A stretch of 13,765 nucleotides of DNA from a bacterium (GTDB lineage: Bacteria > Planctomycetota > UBA1135 > UBA2386): the NCBI GenBank assembly GCA_011051855.1, contig DRKG01000467.1, forward strand, positions 1 through 13,765, read 5' to 3'. Positions 1 through 7,865 of this stretch are shown in pieces. The notes under the pieces are model-generated. The model had not been told where the DNA came from. It made no database searches and saw only the letters and a list, made by a program, of their open reading frames with translations. The stretch's first letter is position 1, and every line of letters begins with the position of its first letter. The translations under genes were made by a program, and so were the position numbers.

Positions 1-1251
1 CGCCAGTAGCGCAATCGTGGACGGCAGCGCCCCGACCAGTTCCAGCGCCACCGACGAACCGAGCGTCGCGAACGGGCGGGCGACGGCCATCGGTGCGATG
101 CCGTTGCTGCCGGTGCACCCGTGGCCGAAGGTCGACGCCAACGGCACCGGCGCCAACTGCCCACGCAGCTCACCACCCGGGAACGCCGTGCTGTGCACGT
201 TCACGTACCAATTGCCCGCCTGCAGATCCGCATACTGTGCGGGACCGGGTGCGAACGTCACGCCGAAGCGGTTGCCGGTCACGGCGAGCCCGATCACGAT
301 CGGACCGGAAATTCCTGGAGCTGCGCTGTGCACGTGGGCGGCGGTCACCGTGCCGACCAACGGCGAGAACGCCCCGGTGACCGTCAACGTGCCGTCCGGA
401 TTGCGCACCGCGCGCGCCCCGCCGACGGCCGGTGAGCCGTTCGGCGGCACCGCTTGGCTGCCCTCGAGCGCGGCCGCGAACCGGTCCTCGTCGAGTCGCA
501 GCTGGCCGCGCAGTTCGCCTCCCGGGTGCGCCGCCGTATGCACGTTGAAGTACGCGTCACCCGCCAACAGTGCGGCCACGTCGACCGGTGCGAGCGGAGC
601 GGAAACGCCGCAGTAGCTGCCGCTGGCGACGTCGAAACCATTGAGGGCCTGCACGACCGGACCGTTGTTCCCCATGGGCCCGCGGTGCAGGTGCGCGGCG
701 GTGATCGCGCCGAGACCGCTGGTCGCAAGGGAATAGACCAACCGGTTCTCCGGCTGGTAGAGCAACGCGGTGAACTCGCCCGCTGCAGCCGTCGCGACCG
801 GCGGCACTTCCTGCCCGCCTGCCAGTTCGCCGACGAAGCGCACCGCCTTGGGCGCGACCACCTGCCCGCGGATCTCGCCGGCGGGCTGGCCGGCCGTGTG
901 CACGTTCAAGTAGGTGCCGCCCGCAGCCAGCGCGCTGCCGACGGCTGCCCCGACGACGGCGTTGCCGACGAAGGTGTTTCCCCCGCCCGCGGCCAGCGAG
1001 AACACCACCGGCCCGTTGGCTCCGACCGAGCCCAGGTGCAGGTGCGCCGCCGTCGCGGCGCCGGTCAAGCCGTCGTGGCGCAGGAACACGTGCACGACGT
1101 TGGTGCCCGGATCGCGCCGGATCACCGCCCAGCCCGCGCCCGGACTCGGCGAAGGCGGCACTTCCTGCGCGCCGTCGAGGCGAGCCGCGTAGTATTCCTG
1201 GGCATGCAGCAGGACCGGAATGAGCAGCGACGTGGCAATGGTTCGGAGCAT
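1..1251 (-). CDS. Secreted protein with three CHRD domains (C-terminus beyond the left edge)
   Basis: This reading frame is open from the ATG at 1251-1249 to the window edge, giving 417 residues without a stop, so the gene is partial. Residues 1-17 look like a Sec signal peptide (MLRTIATSLLIPVLLHA, cut before QEYY). Three CHRD domains follow, at about 22-131, 139-251 and 258-366. Each opens with a repeat such as LDGAQEVPP, LAGGQEVPP or LEGSQAVPP. Each has a central AAHLH or AAHVH motif and closes with NVHT/S-x3-P-x-GE-x-RGQ. From about residue 375 a new segment begins (FGHGCTGSNG...). It resembles the small beta-rich C-terminal domain I associate with secreted Planctomycete proteins, and it is cut by the edge. 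CHRD was named from chordin; its role in bacteria is not established, and an extracellular or binding role is inference. The gene is divergent from the VCBS lipoprotein. GC-rich third positions support the frame throughout. The family call is firm and the function is unknown. Confidence 0.88.
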   Translation of the reverse strand, partial: MLRTIATSLLIPVLLHAQEYYAARLDGAQEVPPSPSPGAGWAVIRRDPGTNVVHVFLRHDGLTGAATAAHLHLGSVGANGPVVFSLAAGGGNTFVGNAVVGAAVGSALAAGGTYLNVHTAGQPAGEIRGQVVAPKAVRFVGELAGGQEVPPVATAAAGEFTALLYQPENRLVYSLATSGLGAITAAHLHRGPMGNNGPVVQALNGFDVASGSYCGVSAPLAPVDVAALLAGDAYFNVHTAAHPGGELRGQLRLDEDRFAAALEGSQAVPPNGSPAVGGARAVRNPDGTLTVTGAFSPLVGTVTAAHVHSAAPGISGPIVIGLAVTGNRFGVTFAPGPAQYADLQAGNWYVNVHSTAFPGGELRGQLAPVPLASTFGHGCTGSNGIAPMAVARPFATLGSSVALELVGALPSTIALLA

Positions 1252-4200
1252 GGCGAAGGTTCGCAGGTAGCCTGCCTGGCGAGGTTCCGGGACCGGCGGA
1301 TCGTAGCCGCTCGCAGGAGGCGCTTCGCGTCCCTGTCGTCATCCTGCCTGTTGGTCACGCTGGCTGCCTGCAACCGCCAGGAACTCGCGCCGGGCGGCAT
1401 CGTCGCCGAACCGCTGCTGGCCAGCCGCGACGCGACCGCACCGCGCGACGGACCGCGCTTCCGACGCATCCCGGCGAGCGCCTCCGGGCTCGACTTTCGC
1501 AACGAGCTGCGCCGCGAGAACCGCTACACCTATCTGACCAACGGCGCCGGCCTCGCGGTCGGGGACTACGACGGCGACGGCCGGCTCGACGCCTACCTGG
1601 TGTCGCAGGACGGCCCGAACAGGCTGTTCCGGCAGACGGCACCGCTGCAGTTCGAGGACGTCACCGAGGCCGCCGGCAACGTCGACGGGGCAGGGGCGTG
1701 GGGCACGGGCGCGAGCTTCGCCGACGTCGACGGCGACGGCGACCTCGACCTCTACGTCTGCAACCTCGAAGCGAAGAACCTGCTCTACGAGAACCAGGGC
1801 GACGGCACCTTCGTCGAGAATGCCGCCCGCTTCGGCCTCGACATCGCCGCGGCGTCGATGATGTGTGCGTTCGCCGACTACGACTGTGACGGCAAGCTCG
1901 ACCTCTACCTGTTGACCAATCGCGCACTGCACTCGGGCTGGGCCCAGACGCCGGAGGTGCTCGACGGCTTCCGTCCGCCGGCCGACACCCTGCGCGCGCC
2001 GCGCGAGATGGTGCCGACACTCGCGGACCTCGCGCGCATCGGCGAGCTGCAGCGCCAGGGCAAGCTCGACGAGGCGGCGATCCCGGACGGACTGCGCGAG
2101 CACTTTCTCGCCTTCCGCGGGCAGGCCTACATGGCCGGTCAACCCGACCGATTGCTGCGCAACATCGGCGGCCGGTTCGTCGACGTCAGCAGCAGCGCCG
2201 GCATCGACGACCACGGCATGGGGCTGTCCGCGACCTGGTGGGACTACGACGACGACGGCTACCCGGACCTCTACGTCGCCAACGACCTCGAATCGGCCGA
2301 CACGCTCTACCACAACCAGCAGGACGGCACCTTCCGCAAGGTCACCGAGCAAGTGTTGCCACACACCGCTTACTACGGCATGGGCTCCGATTTCGCCGAC
2401 GTCGACGGCGACGGCCGACTCGACCTGATGGTCGCCGACATGAGCATGACCACGCACAAGCAGGCGAAGGTGCTGATGGGCGACATGGCCAAGCAACGGC
2501 CGGTGTTGATGCATCACCGACCGCCGCAGTACATGCGCAACGCGCTGCTGCTCAACGACGGCTGCGGACGCTTCCAGGAAGCGGCGAAGCTCGCCGGCGT
2601 CGCCAGCAGCGACTGGACCTGGTCGCTGTTGTTCGGCGACCTCGACCTCGACGGCCGCGTCGACCTGTTCGCCACCAATGGCATCGCGCGCTTCGAGATG
2701 GACCCCGACCTGCAGATGCGCATCCAGGCGCTGTGGCAGGAAGGCCGCCAGCAGGCCGCCATCGACCTGATCCAGAACGTCAAGGCGGTGCCCGAGAGGA
2801 ACCTCGCCTTCCAGAACCGCGCCGACCTCGAGTTCGTCGATGTGTCGGCAGCGTGGGGACTCGATCTGGAATCGGTGTCGCACGGAGCTGCGCTGGCGGA
2901 CTTCGACGGCGACGGCGACCTCGACGTGCTGGTGTCGAACTTCAACGCCGAGGCGGCGCTCTACGAGAACCGCACCAACGCCGGCGGGGCGTTGGTCGTG
3001 CGCCTGCGCGGCCAGCACAGCGAACGCTTCGGCGTCGGCGCGCGGGTGGTCGTCCGCACGCCCGACGGCCAGCGCCAAGTGCGCGAGTTGGCGTTGGCGC
3101 GCGGCTACCTGTCCGGGCAGGCGCCGGAACTGCACTTCGGCGTCGGCGCCGCCACCACCGTCGACCTCGAGGTGTTCTGGCCGTCGGGCCACCACCAGCG
3201 CTTCTCGGAGCTCGCGCCCGCGAACCGTTATCTGGTCACCGAACCCGGCGCACCTCCGCCGGCCACCGCCGTCCCGCGCGCCGAGCCCGGCCCGCCGACG
3301 CGCTTCTCGCCGTGCGCGCCACCTCCCTTCCGCCATCGCGAGAACGACTTCGACGAATACGCCCGCGAGCCCTTGCTGCCCGCCCAGGTGGCGCGCCTGG
3401 GGCCGGCGCTGGCGTGCGCAGGGCCGCGTCTGTTCGTCGGCGGAGCCGCCGGCCAGGCCGGTGCGATGTTCCAACGCGTCGACGACGGGTGGCAGCGCCT
3501 GCCAGGCCCGTGGACGCAGGACGCCGCCTGTGAAGACGTCGGCGCGTGCTTCGCCGACTTCGACGGCGATGGCGATCCCGATCTGCTGGTGACCAGCGGC
3601 GGCACCGAAGTCGCGAGCGGCCACGCACACCTGCGCGACCGGCTGTATCGCAACGACGACGGCACCTTCGTTCGCGACCACGACGCGCTGCCCGACGTGC
3701 GCGAGTCCTCGGGCACCGCTCGCGCGGCCGACGTCGACGGCGACGGCGATCCCGACTTGTTGGTCGCCGGCCGAATCGTTCCCGGCGCCTACCCGGACGC
3801 CCCCCCGACCCGGCTCTATCGCAACGACGACGGCCGGTTCACCGACGCGACCGAAGAACTCGCACCGACCTTGCACAAGGCAGGCATGGTCACCGATGCC
3901 TGCTTCGCCGACGTCGACGGCGATGGCGACCTGGACCTACTGCTCGCCGCCCGCTGGCAGCCGCTGCGCCTGCTGCGCAACGACGACGGTACGTTCGTGG
4001 ATGCGACCGTCGAGGCCGGCCTGGCGTCGACATCAGGCTGGTGGCGTTCGCTTTGTGCATGGGACTTCGACGGCGACGGCGACGTCGATTTCGTCGCCGG
4101 CAACCAGGGTTGGAACACCAAGTACAAAGCCAGCCCCGCCCACCCCGCACGCCTCTACTACGGCGACTTCGACGGCAACGGCACGCGCGACCTGGTCGAG

Positions 4201-4704
4201 GCCAAGTACGAAGGCGATCGCCTGCTGCCGGTGCGGGGCCGCAGTTGCTCGAGCGGCGCGATGCCCGTGCTCGCCGAGCGCTTCCCCACCTACGAACGCT
4301 TCGCCTCGTCGGCCCTCGCGGACATCTACAGCGAAGAGCTGCTGCAGAGCAGCGGCGAACTGGTCGCAACCCAGCTCGCCAGTTGCCTGCTGGTGAACGA
4401 CGGCCACGGCCACTTCACCGTCGCGCCGCTGCCGCGTCGGGCGCAGATCGCGCCGATCCAGGCGATGCTGGTGGTCGACGACCTGCTGGTCTGCGCGCAA
4501 AACGACTTCTCCCCCGAACCCGAGACCGGCCGCCACGACGGCGGCACCGGGCTCGTGCTGCGCCGCGCCGACGACGGCCTCGAAGTGCTGCCGACGACGG
4601 CACACGGCATCTCCACGTTCGGCGACCACCGTCACCTGGTGCTGCTGCCCGACGGAACGTTGGTGTTCGCGCGCAACGACGACACCCTGCTCGCGTGGCG
4701 CTGA
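1204..4704 (+). CDS. Large VCBS/FG-GAP repeat lipoprotein with central ASPIC/UnbV domain (CRTAC1-like)
   Basis: This is a predicted surface or periplasmic lipoprotein of about 1,100-1,166 residues. A hydrophobic stretch after an RRRR cluster ends in the lipobox LAAC (Cys codon 1369-1371). Twelve Ca-binding loops of the form D-x-D-x-D/N-G-x2-D start at 1564, 1723, 1876, 2242, 2398, 2638, 2899, 3556, 3730, 3910, 4063 and 4165. The first seven form one propeller-like block. An ASPIC/UnbV domain (about 2983-3243) follows, then the other five loops and a C-terminal region without them (about 4250-4704). CRTAC1-like lipoproteins of about 1,100 residues with this order are common in Bacteroidetes and Planctomycetes; their substrate is unknown. 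The start is uncertain. I list the only nearby in-frame ATG, 1204, which overlaps the divergent CHRD gene by 48 bp. Codons 1204-1275 have low GC at third positions, unlike the rest, so true initiation may be nearer 1276-1333 (CTG at 1276 or 1333; AGGAGG at 1315). The gene is 7 bp from the next one, which suggests one operon. Confidence 0.9.
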   Translation: MQQDRNEQRRGNGSEHGEGSQVACLARFRDRRIVAARRRRFASLSSSCLLVTLAACNRQELAPGGIVAEPLLASRDATAPRDGPRFRRIPASASGLDFRNELRRENRYTYLTNGAGLAVGDYDGDGRLDAYLVSQDGPNRLFRQTAPLQFEDVTEAAGNVDGAGAWGTGASFADVDGDGDLDLYVCNLEAKNLLYENQGDGTFVENAARFGLDIAAASMMCAFADYDCDGKLDLYLLTNRALHSGWAQTPEVLDGFRPPADTLRAPREMVPTLADLARIGELQRQGKLDEAAIPDGLREHFLAFRGQAYMAGQPDRLLRNIGGRFVDVSSSAGIDDHGMGLSATWWDYDDDGYPDLYVANDLESADTLYHNQQDGTFRKVTEQVLPHTAYYGMGSDFADVDGDGRLDLMVADMSMTTHKQAKVLMGDMAKQRPVLMHHRPPQYMRNALLLNDGCGRFQEAAKLAGVASSDWTWSLLFGDLDLDGRVDLFATNGIARFEMDPDLQMRIQALWQEGRQQAAIDLIQNVKAVPERNLAFQNRADLEFVDVSAAWGLDLESVSHGAALADFDGDGDLDVLVSNFNAEAALYENRTNAGGALVVRLRGQHSERFGVGARVVVRTPDGQRQVRELALARGYLSGQAPELHFGVGAATTVDLEVFWPSGHHQRFSELAPANRYLVTEPGAPPPATAVPRAEPGPPTRFSPCAPPPFRHRENDFDEYAREPLLPAQVARLGPALACAGPRLFVGGAAGQAGAMFQRVDDGWQRLPGPWTQDAACEDVGACFADFDGDGDPDLLVTSGGTEVASGHAHLRDRLYRNDDGTFVRDHDALPDVRESSGTARAADVDGDGDPDLLVAGRIVPGAYPDAPPTRLYRNDDGRFTDATEELAPTLHKAGMVTDACFADVDGDGDLDLLLAARWQPLRLLRNDDGTFVDATVEAGLASTSGWWRSLCAWDFDGDGDVDFVAGNQGWNTKYKASPAHPARLYYGDFDGNGTRDLVEAKYEGDRLLPVRGRSCSSGAMPVLAERFPTYERFASSALADIYSEELLQSSGELVATQLASCLLVNDGHGHFTVAPLPRRAQIAPIQAMLVVDDLLVCAQNDFSPEPETGRHDGGTGLVLRRADDGLEVLPTTAHGISTFGDHRHLVLLPDGTLVFARNDDTLLAWR
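1252..1332. promoter_or_regulatory. Probable divergent control region between the CHRD and VCBS genes
   Basis: This short stretch lies between the CHRD start codon and the first strongly coding-like codons of the VCBS lipoprotein, so promoters for both strands would have to sit here or inside the CHRD 5' end. It contains a perfect small inverted repeat, GCAGG-TAG-CCTGC (1263-1275), and a strong Shine-Dalgarno-like AGGAGG on the plus strand (1315-1320). The heptamer TCGCAGG occurs twice, exactly 50 bp apart (1261 and 1311). On the minus strand TACGAT (1305-1300) is a poor -10 candidate with no matching -35. The boundary on the right depends on the uncertain start of the VCBS gene. The regulatory role is inferred from position. 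Confidence 0.35.
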
Positions 4705-4711
4705 TCCCCCC

Positions 4712-7700
4712 ATGCCCCGACGACGTTCCAGCGCCTTCTGCACCGCCTTCGCCGTCGCGGCGGGGCTGTTCGCCCTGGCTGCCGCGCCGCCGGTGCTGCA
4801 GGCCCAGGCGGATCCACCGCCGACGAGTGACTACCGGCGCCAGATCCGGCCGCTCTTCGCCAAGTACTGCTTCCACTGCCACGGCGCAGATCGGCAGAAG
4901 GGCGACCTCCGGCTCGACACCCTCGATCCGGCGATGACTACGCGCGCCGCTGCGGAGGACTATGCCGCGGTCCTCGACATGCTGCACGCGGGCGACATGC
5001 CGCCCGAGGACGAGGCCCGGCCGACCGACGCCGAACGCCGCCTGCTGCTGCGCTGGCTGACCGATTCTCTGCGGTCTGCGGCCGATCGCCAGCGAAGTGA
5101 GCGGCAGGTCGTATTGCGCCGCCTGACCCGCGAACAGTATTCGAACAGCCTGCGGGAGCTGCTGTCGCTGCCGATCGACTTCGCGCGTAGCCTGCCCGCC
5201 GACGGCAAAGCCCGAAACGGTTTCTCGAACAACGGCGCGGTTCTGCAGGCCACGCCGTTGCACCTCGACAACTACGTCAAGATTGCGCGCTGGGCCCTCG
5301 ATCGGGCGCTCGTGCTCGACCGGCCGCAGGTCGCGCACTATCGGGTGACGTTCGGCAAAGGCATCGGCAAGGGCCGAGTCGCCGGACGGACCGGCGGCTA
5401 CCAGTCCGTGCCGTTGCGCACGGACGACTTCCAAGTCGAGATCCTCGAGAACGGCAGGGTCGTCACCGGCGGCAACGAAGCGGAACGGCGGCAGCGCGAG
5501 CGCATCCAGCGCAAGATCAGCGTCGGCCTGCGCGGTTCGGCACACGACCGTTTCCGCATCGTCGACGAGGGCATGATCCTGTTGTCTGCGCTGCCGCACC
5601 GCGAAGTCGCGCCGAAGTCTTGGCAGGGCCCGTCGCCGAATCTCAAACTGGAGATGCAGCGCGTGTGGCCAGAACAGGGCGAGTTCGTCATGCGCGTGGT
5701 GGCATCGCGCGGTTACGTGCCGCCCATGCGGCGCCAGATGCTGGTTGGCCTCGACGAAGGCATGCCGGCGATGGCGCGCCTGCACGACGGACGATTGGCC
5801 ACCGCACACGGGGCCATCGTGCTGCCGGCCGCACGGAGCGACCAGCGCCGCAATCTGAGAGCCGAGGGCAACGCCCTGCTGCCCGTGGCAGTGCCCGAAC
5901 CGGCCAGGGCACGGCTTCGCTTCACGCTGCCCGCGGACGGCTTCTATCAGGTCGATCTGGTACATGCTCCGAAGGCCGCCGATCAGATGCCGTCGATCCG
6001 GCTGATTTGTGCCGGCCACCACCTCGACCAGCGGCCGACGTTCGACGAGCAGCAATTGCGCGAGCCAGCAGTGGTCACGCCACTCGGCGTGATCGGCATG
6101 CTCGAGGGGCCCCACCATCTCGAGGTCGGCGGCACCTTCTTCGTCGGCTTCACGCACGTCGTGATCACACAGCTCGACGCCGAGCACGAGTTGGTGCGGC
6201 GACTGACCAGCCAGCGCGAACGACAGAATGCCCAGGTGCGGCACCTGACCCCGGTCCTGCGCGCGCTGATCGGCACCCGCACCGACGACGGTATGGACTA
6301 CACCACCTTCGGCGAACCGGTGGAGGTCACGGCTCCGCTCGGCCAACCGCGCACGTTCGAGTTCCGCGGTCGCCTCGAAAACATGCCGATCCCGGCACCG
6401 GAATCGGGTGACAAGGAGATCCTGTCCGGCTTCCTGTTGCTCGGCGTCTGGAACGACCATCTGGTCAAGTCCGCCGACGCGACCGGCCCACCCCTGTTGG
6501 TCCGGTCGATCGAGTTCGAAGCCCCCCACTTCGAGCAATGGCCGCCGCAGTCCCACGCGGCGATCTTTCCACCGCGGCCCGAGGGGCTCGCATTCACCAG
6601 CGACGACGATCGCGAAACCTACACGCGGGCCGTGCTCGAACGGTTCGTGGCCCGCGCGTTTCGGCGCCCGGCGCGCGCCGACGAAGTCGAACGCTACCTG
6701 GGCTTCTGGCGCGACCTCGCCGACGACTACGACCGTTACGAAGATGCGGTGCGCGAGGTGCTGGTGGCGATCTTGTGCTCGCCCGAGTTTCTGTTCCTGT
6801 GCGAGCCCGACGACGAACTCGGCGACGACGGCGCGCTGACCGACTACATGCTCGCCAACCGCCTGAGCTACTTCCTGTGGAACGGTCCGCCAGACGACGA
6901 GCTGCGCGAGCTGGCGGCCGAGGGCCGGTTGGGTGCGGAGCTGCTCGCGCAGACCGAACGACTGCTGGACGACCCGAAGAGCGCCCGCTTTCTGCGCAAC
7001 TTCACCCACGAGTGGTTGCGCATGGACCGCCACGAGAACATGGCGATCAACGTCGACGTACACCCCGACTACACGCGTTTCGTGCGGCGGGACATGCAGG
7101 CAGAGGTGCACGCGTTCGTGCAGCACGTGTTCGCCAACGACCTGCCGGTCGAGACGTTCGTCGCCGCCGACTTCGCCATGCTCAACCAGAACCTGGCCGA
7201 GTTCTATGGCATCGCCGGCGTCACCGGTCCGCAGTTCCGCAGGGTTGCGATCGGGCCGGAACACCCCGAGCGCCGCGCAGGCATCCTTTCCCACGGGACA
7301 TTCCTGGCCGGCCACTCCGACGGCACCGAGCCGCACCCGATCAAGCGTGCGGCGTGGCTCCGGGCACGTGTTCTCGGCGAACCGCCGCCACCGCCGCCGC
7401 CCAACGTACCCGAGCTCGACCCGAAGGCGCCCGGCGCAGACCGGATGACGCTCAAGCAGCGCATCGAAGCACACCGCGACCGGGACAGTTGCCGCGACTG
7501 CCACGCCGGGCTCGATCCCTACGGGTTCGTGTTCGAGCGCCTGAGCGCGGTGGGACGGTTCGAACCGCGCCGCAGGGGCATCGCCGTCGACGCGACCGCC
7601 GAACTGCCCGACGGCACCCGCGTCGACGGGCTCGAAGGCATCCGCACCTGGCTGGTCGAGCACCGGCGCGACCAACTCGCCCGCGCGCTGCTCGAACACC

Positions 7701-7846
7701 TGTTCGCCTATGCGCTCGGCCGCGAGGTGCAGTTCGCGGACGACGCCGAGCTGGCCGCGTTGATGGAGCAGATCCGTGCCGCCGGCTACCGCACCCGGGC
7801 CGTGATCCGTGCTATCGTCGGCTCGCACTCGTTCCGATCCAAGTAG
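4712..7846 (+). CDS. PSD1-type Planctomycete cytochrome c protein (DUF1587/1595/1592/1588/1585)
   Basis: This is an exported c-type cytochrome protein of 1,044 residues. The ATG lies 7 bp after the upstream stop and begins an Arg-rich signal peptide (residues 1 to about 33, ending LQAQA). Domains in order: PSCyt1 with the haem motif C53-FH-C56-H57; DUF1587 (about 131-200); a long beta-rich middle (about 205-630) with no motif I can name; DUF1595 (about 637-700, FVARAFRRPARADEV); DUF1592 (about 711-836, LANRLSYFLWNGPPDDEL); DUF1588 (about 852-951) with GILSHGTFLAGHSDGT, a run of seven prolines near residue 891 and a second haem motif C927-RD-C930-H931; and DUF1585 (about 957-1043). The domains are intact. 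Two CxxCH motifs suggest two covalently bound haems, so an electron-transfer role outside the cytoplasm is likely, but the reaction is not established for this family. It is followed closely by DUF1552, its usual neighbour. The family assignment is very secure. Confidence 0.95.
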   Translation: MPRRRSSAFCTAFAVAAGLFALAAAPPVLQAQADPPPTSDYRRQIRPLFAKYCFHCHGADRQKGDLRLDTLDPAMTTRAAAEDYAAVLDMLHAGDMPPEDEARPTDAERRLLLRWLTDSLRSAADRQRSERQVVLRRLTREQYSNSLRELLSLPIDFARSLPADGKARNGFSNNGAVLQATPLHLDNYVKIARWALDRALVLDRPQVAHYRVTFGKGIGKGRVAGRTGGYQSVPLRTDDFQVEILENGRVVTGGNEAERRQRERIQRKISVGLRGSAHDRFRIVDEGMILLSALPHREVAPKSWQGPSPNLKLEMQRVWPEQGEFVMRVVASRGYVPPMRRQMLVGLDEGMPAMARLHDGRLATAHGAIVLPAARSDQRRNLRAEGNALLPVAVPEPARARLRFTLPADGFYQVDLVHAPKAADQMPSIRLICAGHHLDQRPTFDEQQLREPAVVTPLGVIGMLEGPHHLEVGGTFFVGFTHVVITQLDAEHELVRRLTSQRERQNAQVRHLTPVLRALIGTRTDDGMDYTTFGEPVEVTAPLGQPRTFEFRGRLENMPIPAPESGDKEILSGFLLLGVWNDHLVKSADATGPPLLVRSIEFEAPHFEQWPPQSHAAIFPPRPEGLAFTSDDDRETYTRAVLERFVARAFRRPARADEVERYLGFWRDLADDYDRYEDAVREVLVAILCSPEFLFLCEPDDELGDDGALTDYMLANRLSYFLWNGPPDDELRELAAEGRLGAELLAQTERLLDDPKSARFLRNFTHEWLRMDRHENMAINVDVHPDYTRFVRRDMQAEVHAFVQHVFANDLPVETFVAADFAMLNQNLAEFYGIAGVTGPQFRRVAIGPEHPERRAGILSHGTFLAGHSDGTEPHPIKRAAWLRARVLGEPPPPPPPNVPELDPKAPGADRMTLKQRIEAHRDRDSCRDCHAGLDPYGFVFERLSAVGRFEPRRRGIAVDATAELPDGTRVDGLEGIRTWLVEHRRDQLARALLEHLFAYALGREVQFADDAELAALMEQIRAAGYRTRAVIRAIVGSHSFRSK

Positions 7847-7865
7847 CTCCCATCCCCGCATCGCC

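Noticed and set aside
17..616. A 199-residue plus-strand frame at the left edge
   Set aside because: It is antisense to the CHRD domains, rich in Ser, Pro and Ala, and has no motif. The minus-strand reading shows three conserved domain copies.
454..1203. N-terminal extension of the VCBS frame back to 454
   Set aside because: The extension lies antisense to the clearly coding CHRD gene, has a composition unlike a protein N-terminus, and would bury the signal sequence and lipobox deep inside the protein.
1300..1305. Minus-strand TACGAT as a -10 box for the CHRD gene
   Set aside because: Only four of six positions match, and nothing like TTGACA lies 16-18 bp upstream.
7809..7865. Earlier in-frame ATG for the DUF1552 gene
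   Set aside because: It would overlap the end of the PSD1 gene and add 19 polar residues before the twin-arginine signal. The ATG at 7866 places the RR motif at residues 9-10, as expected.
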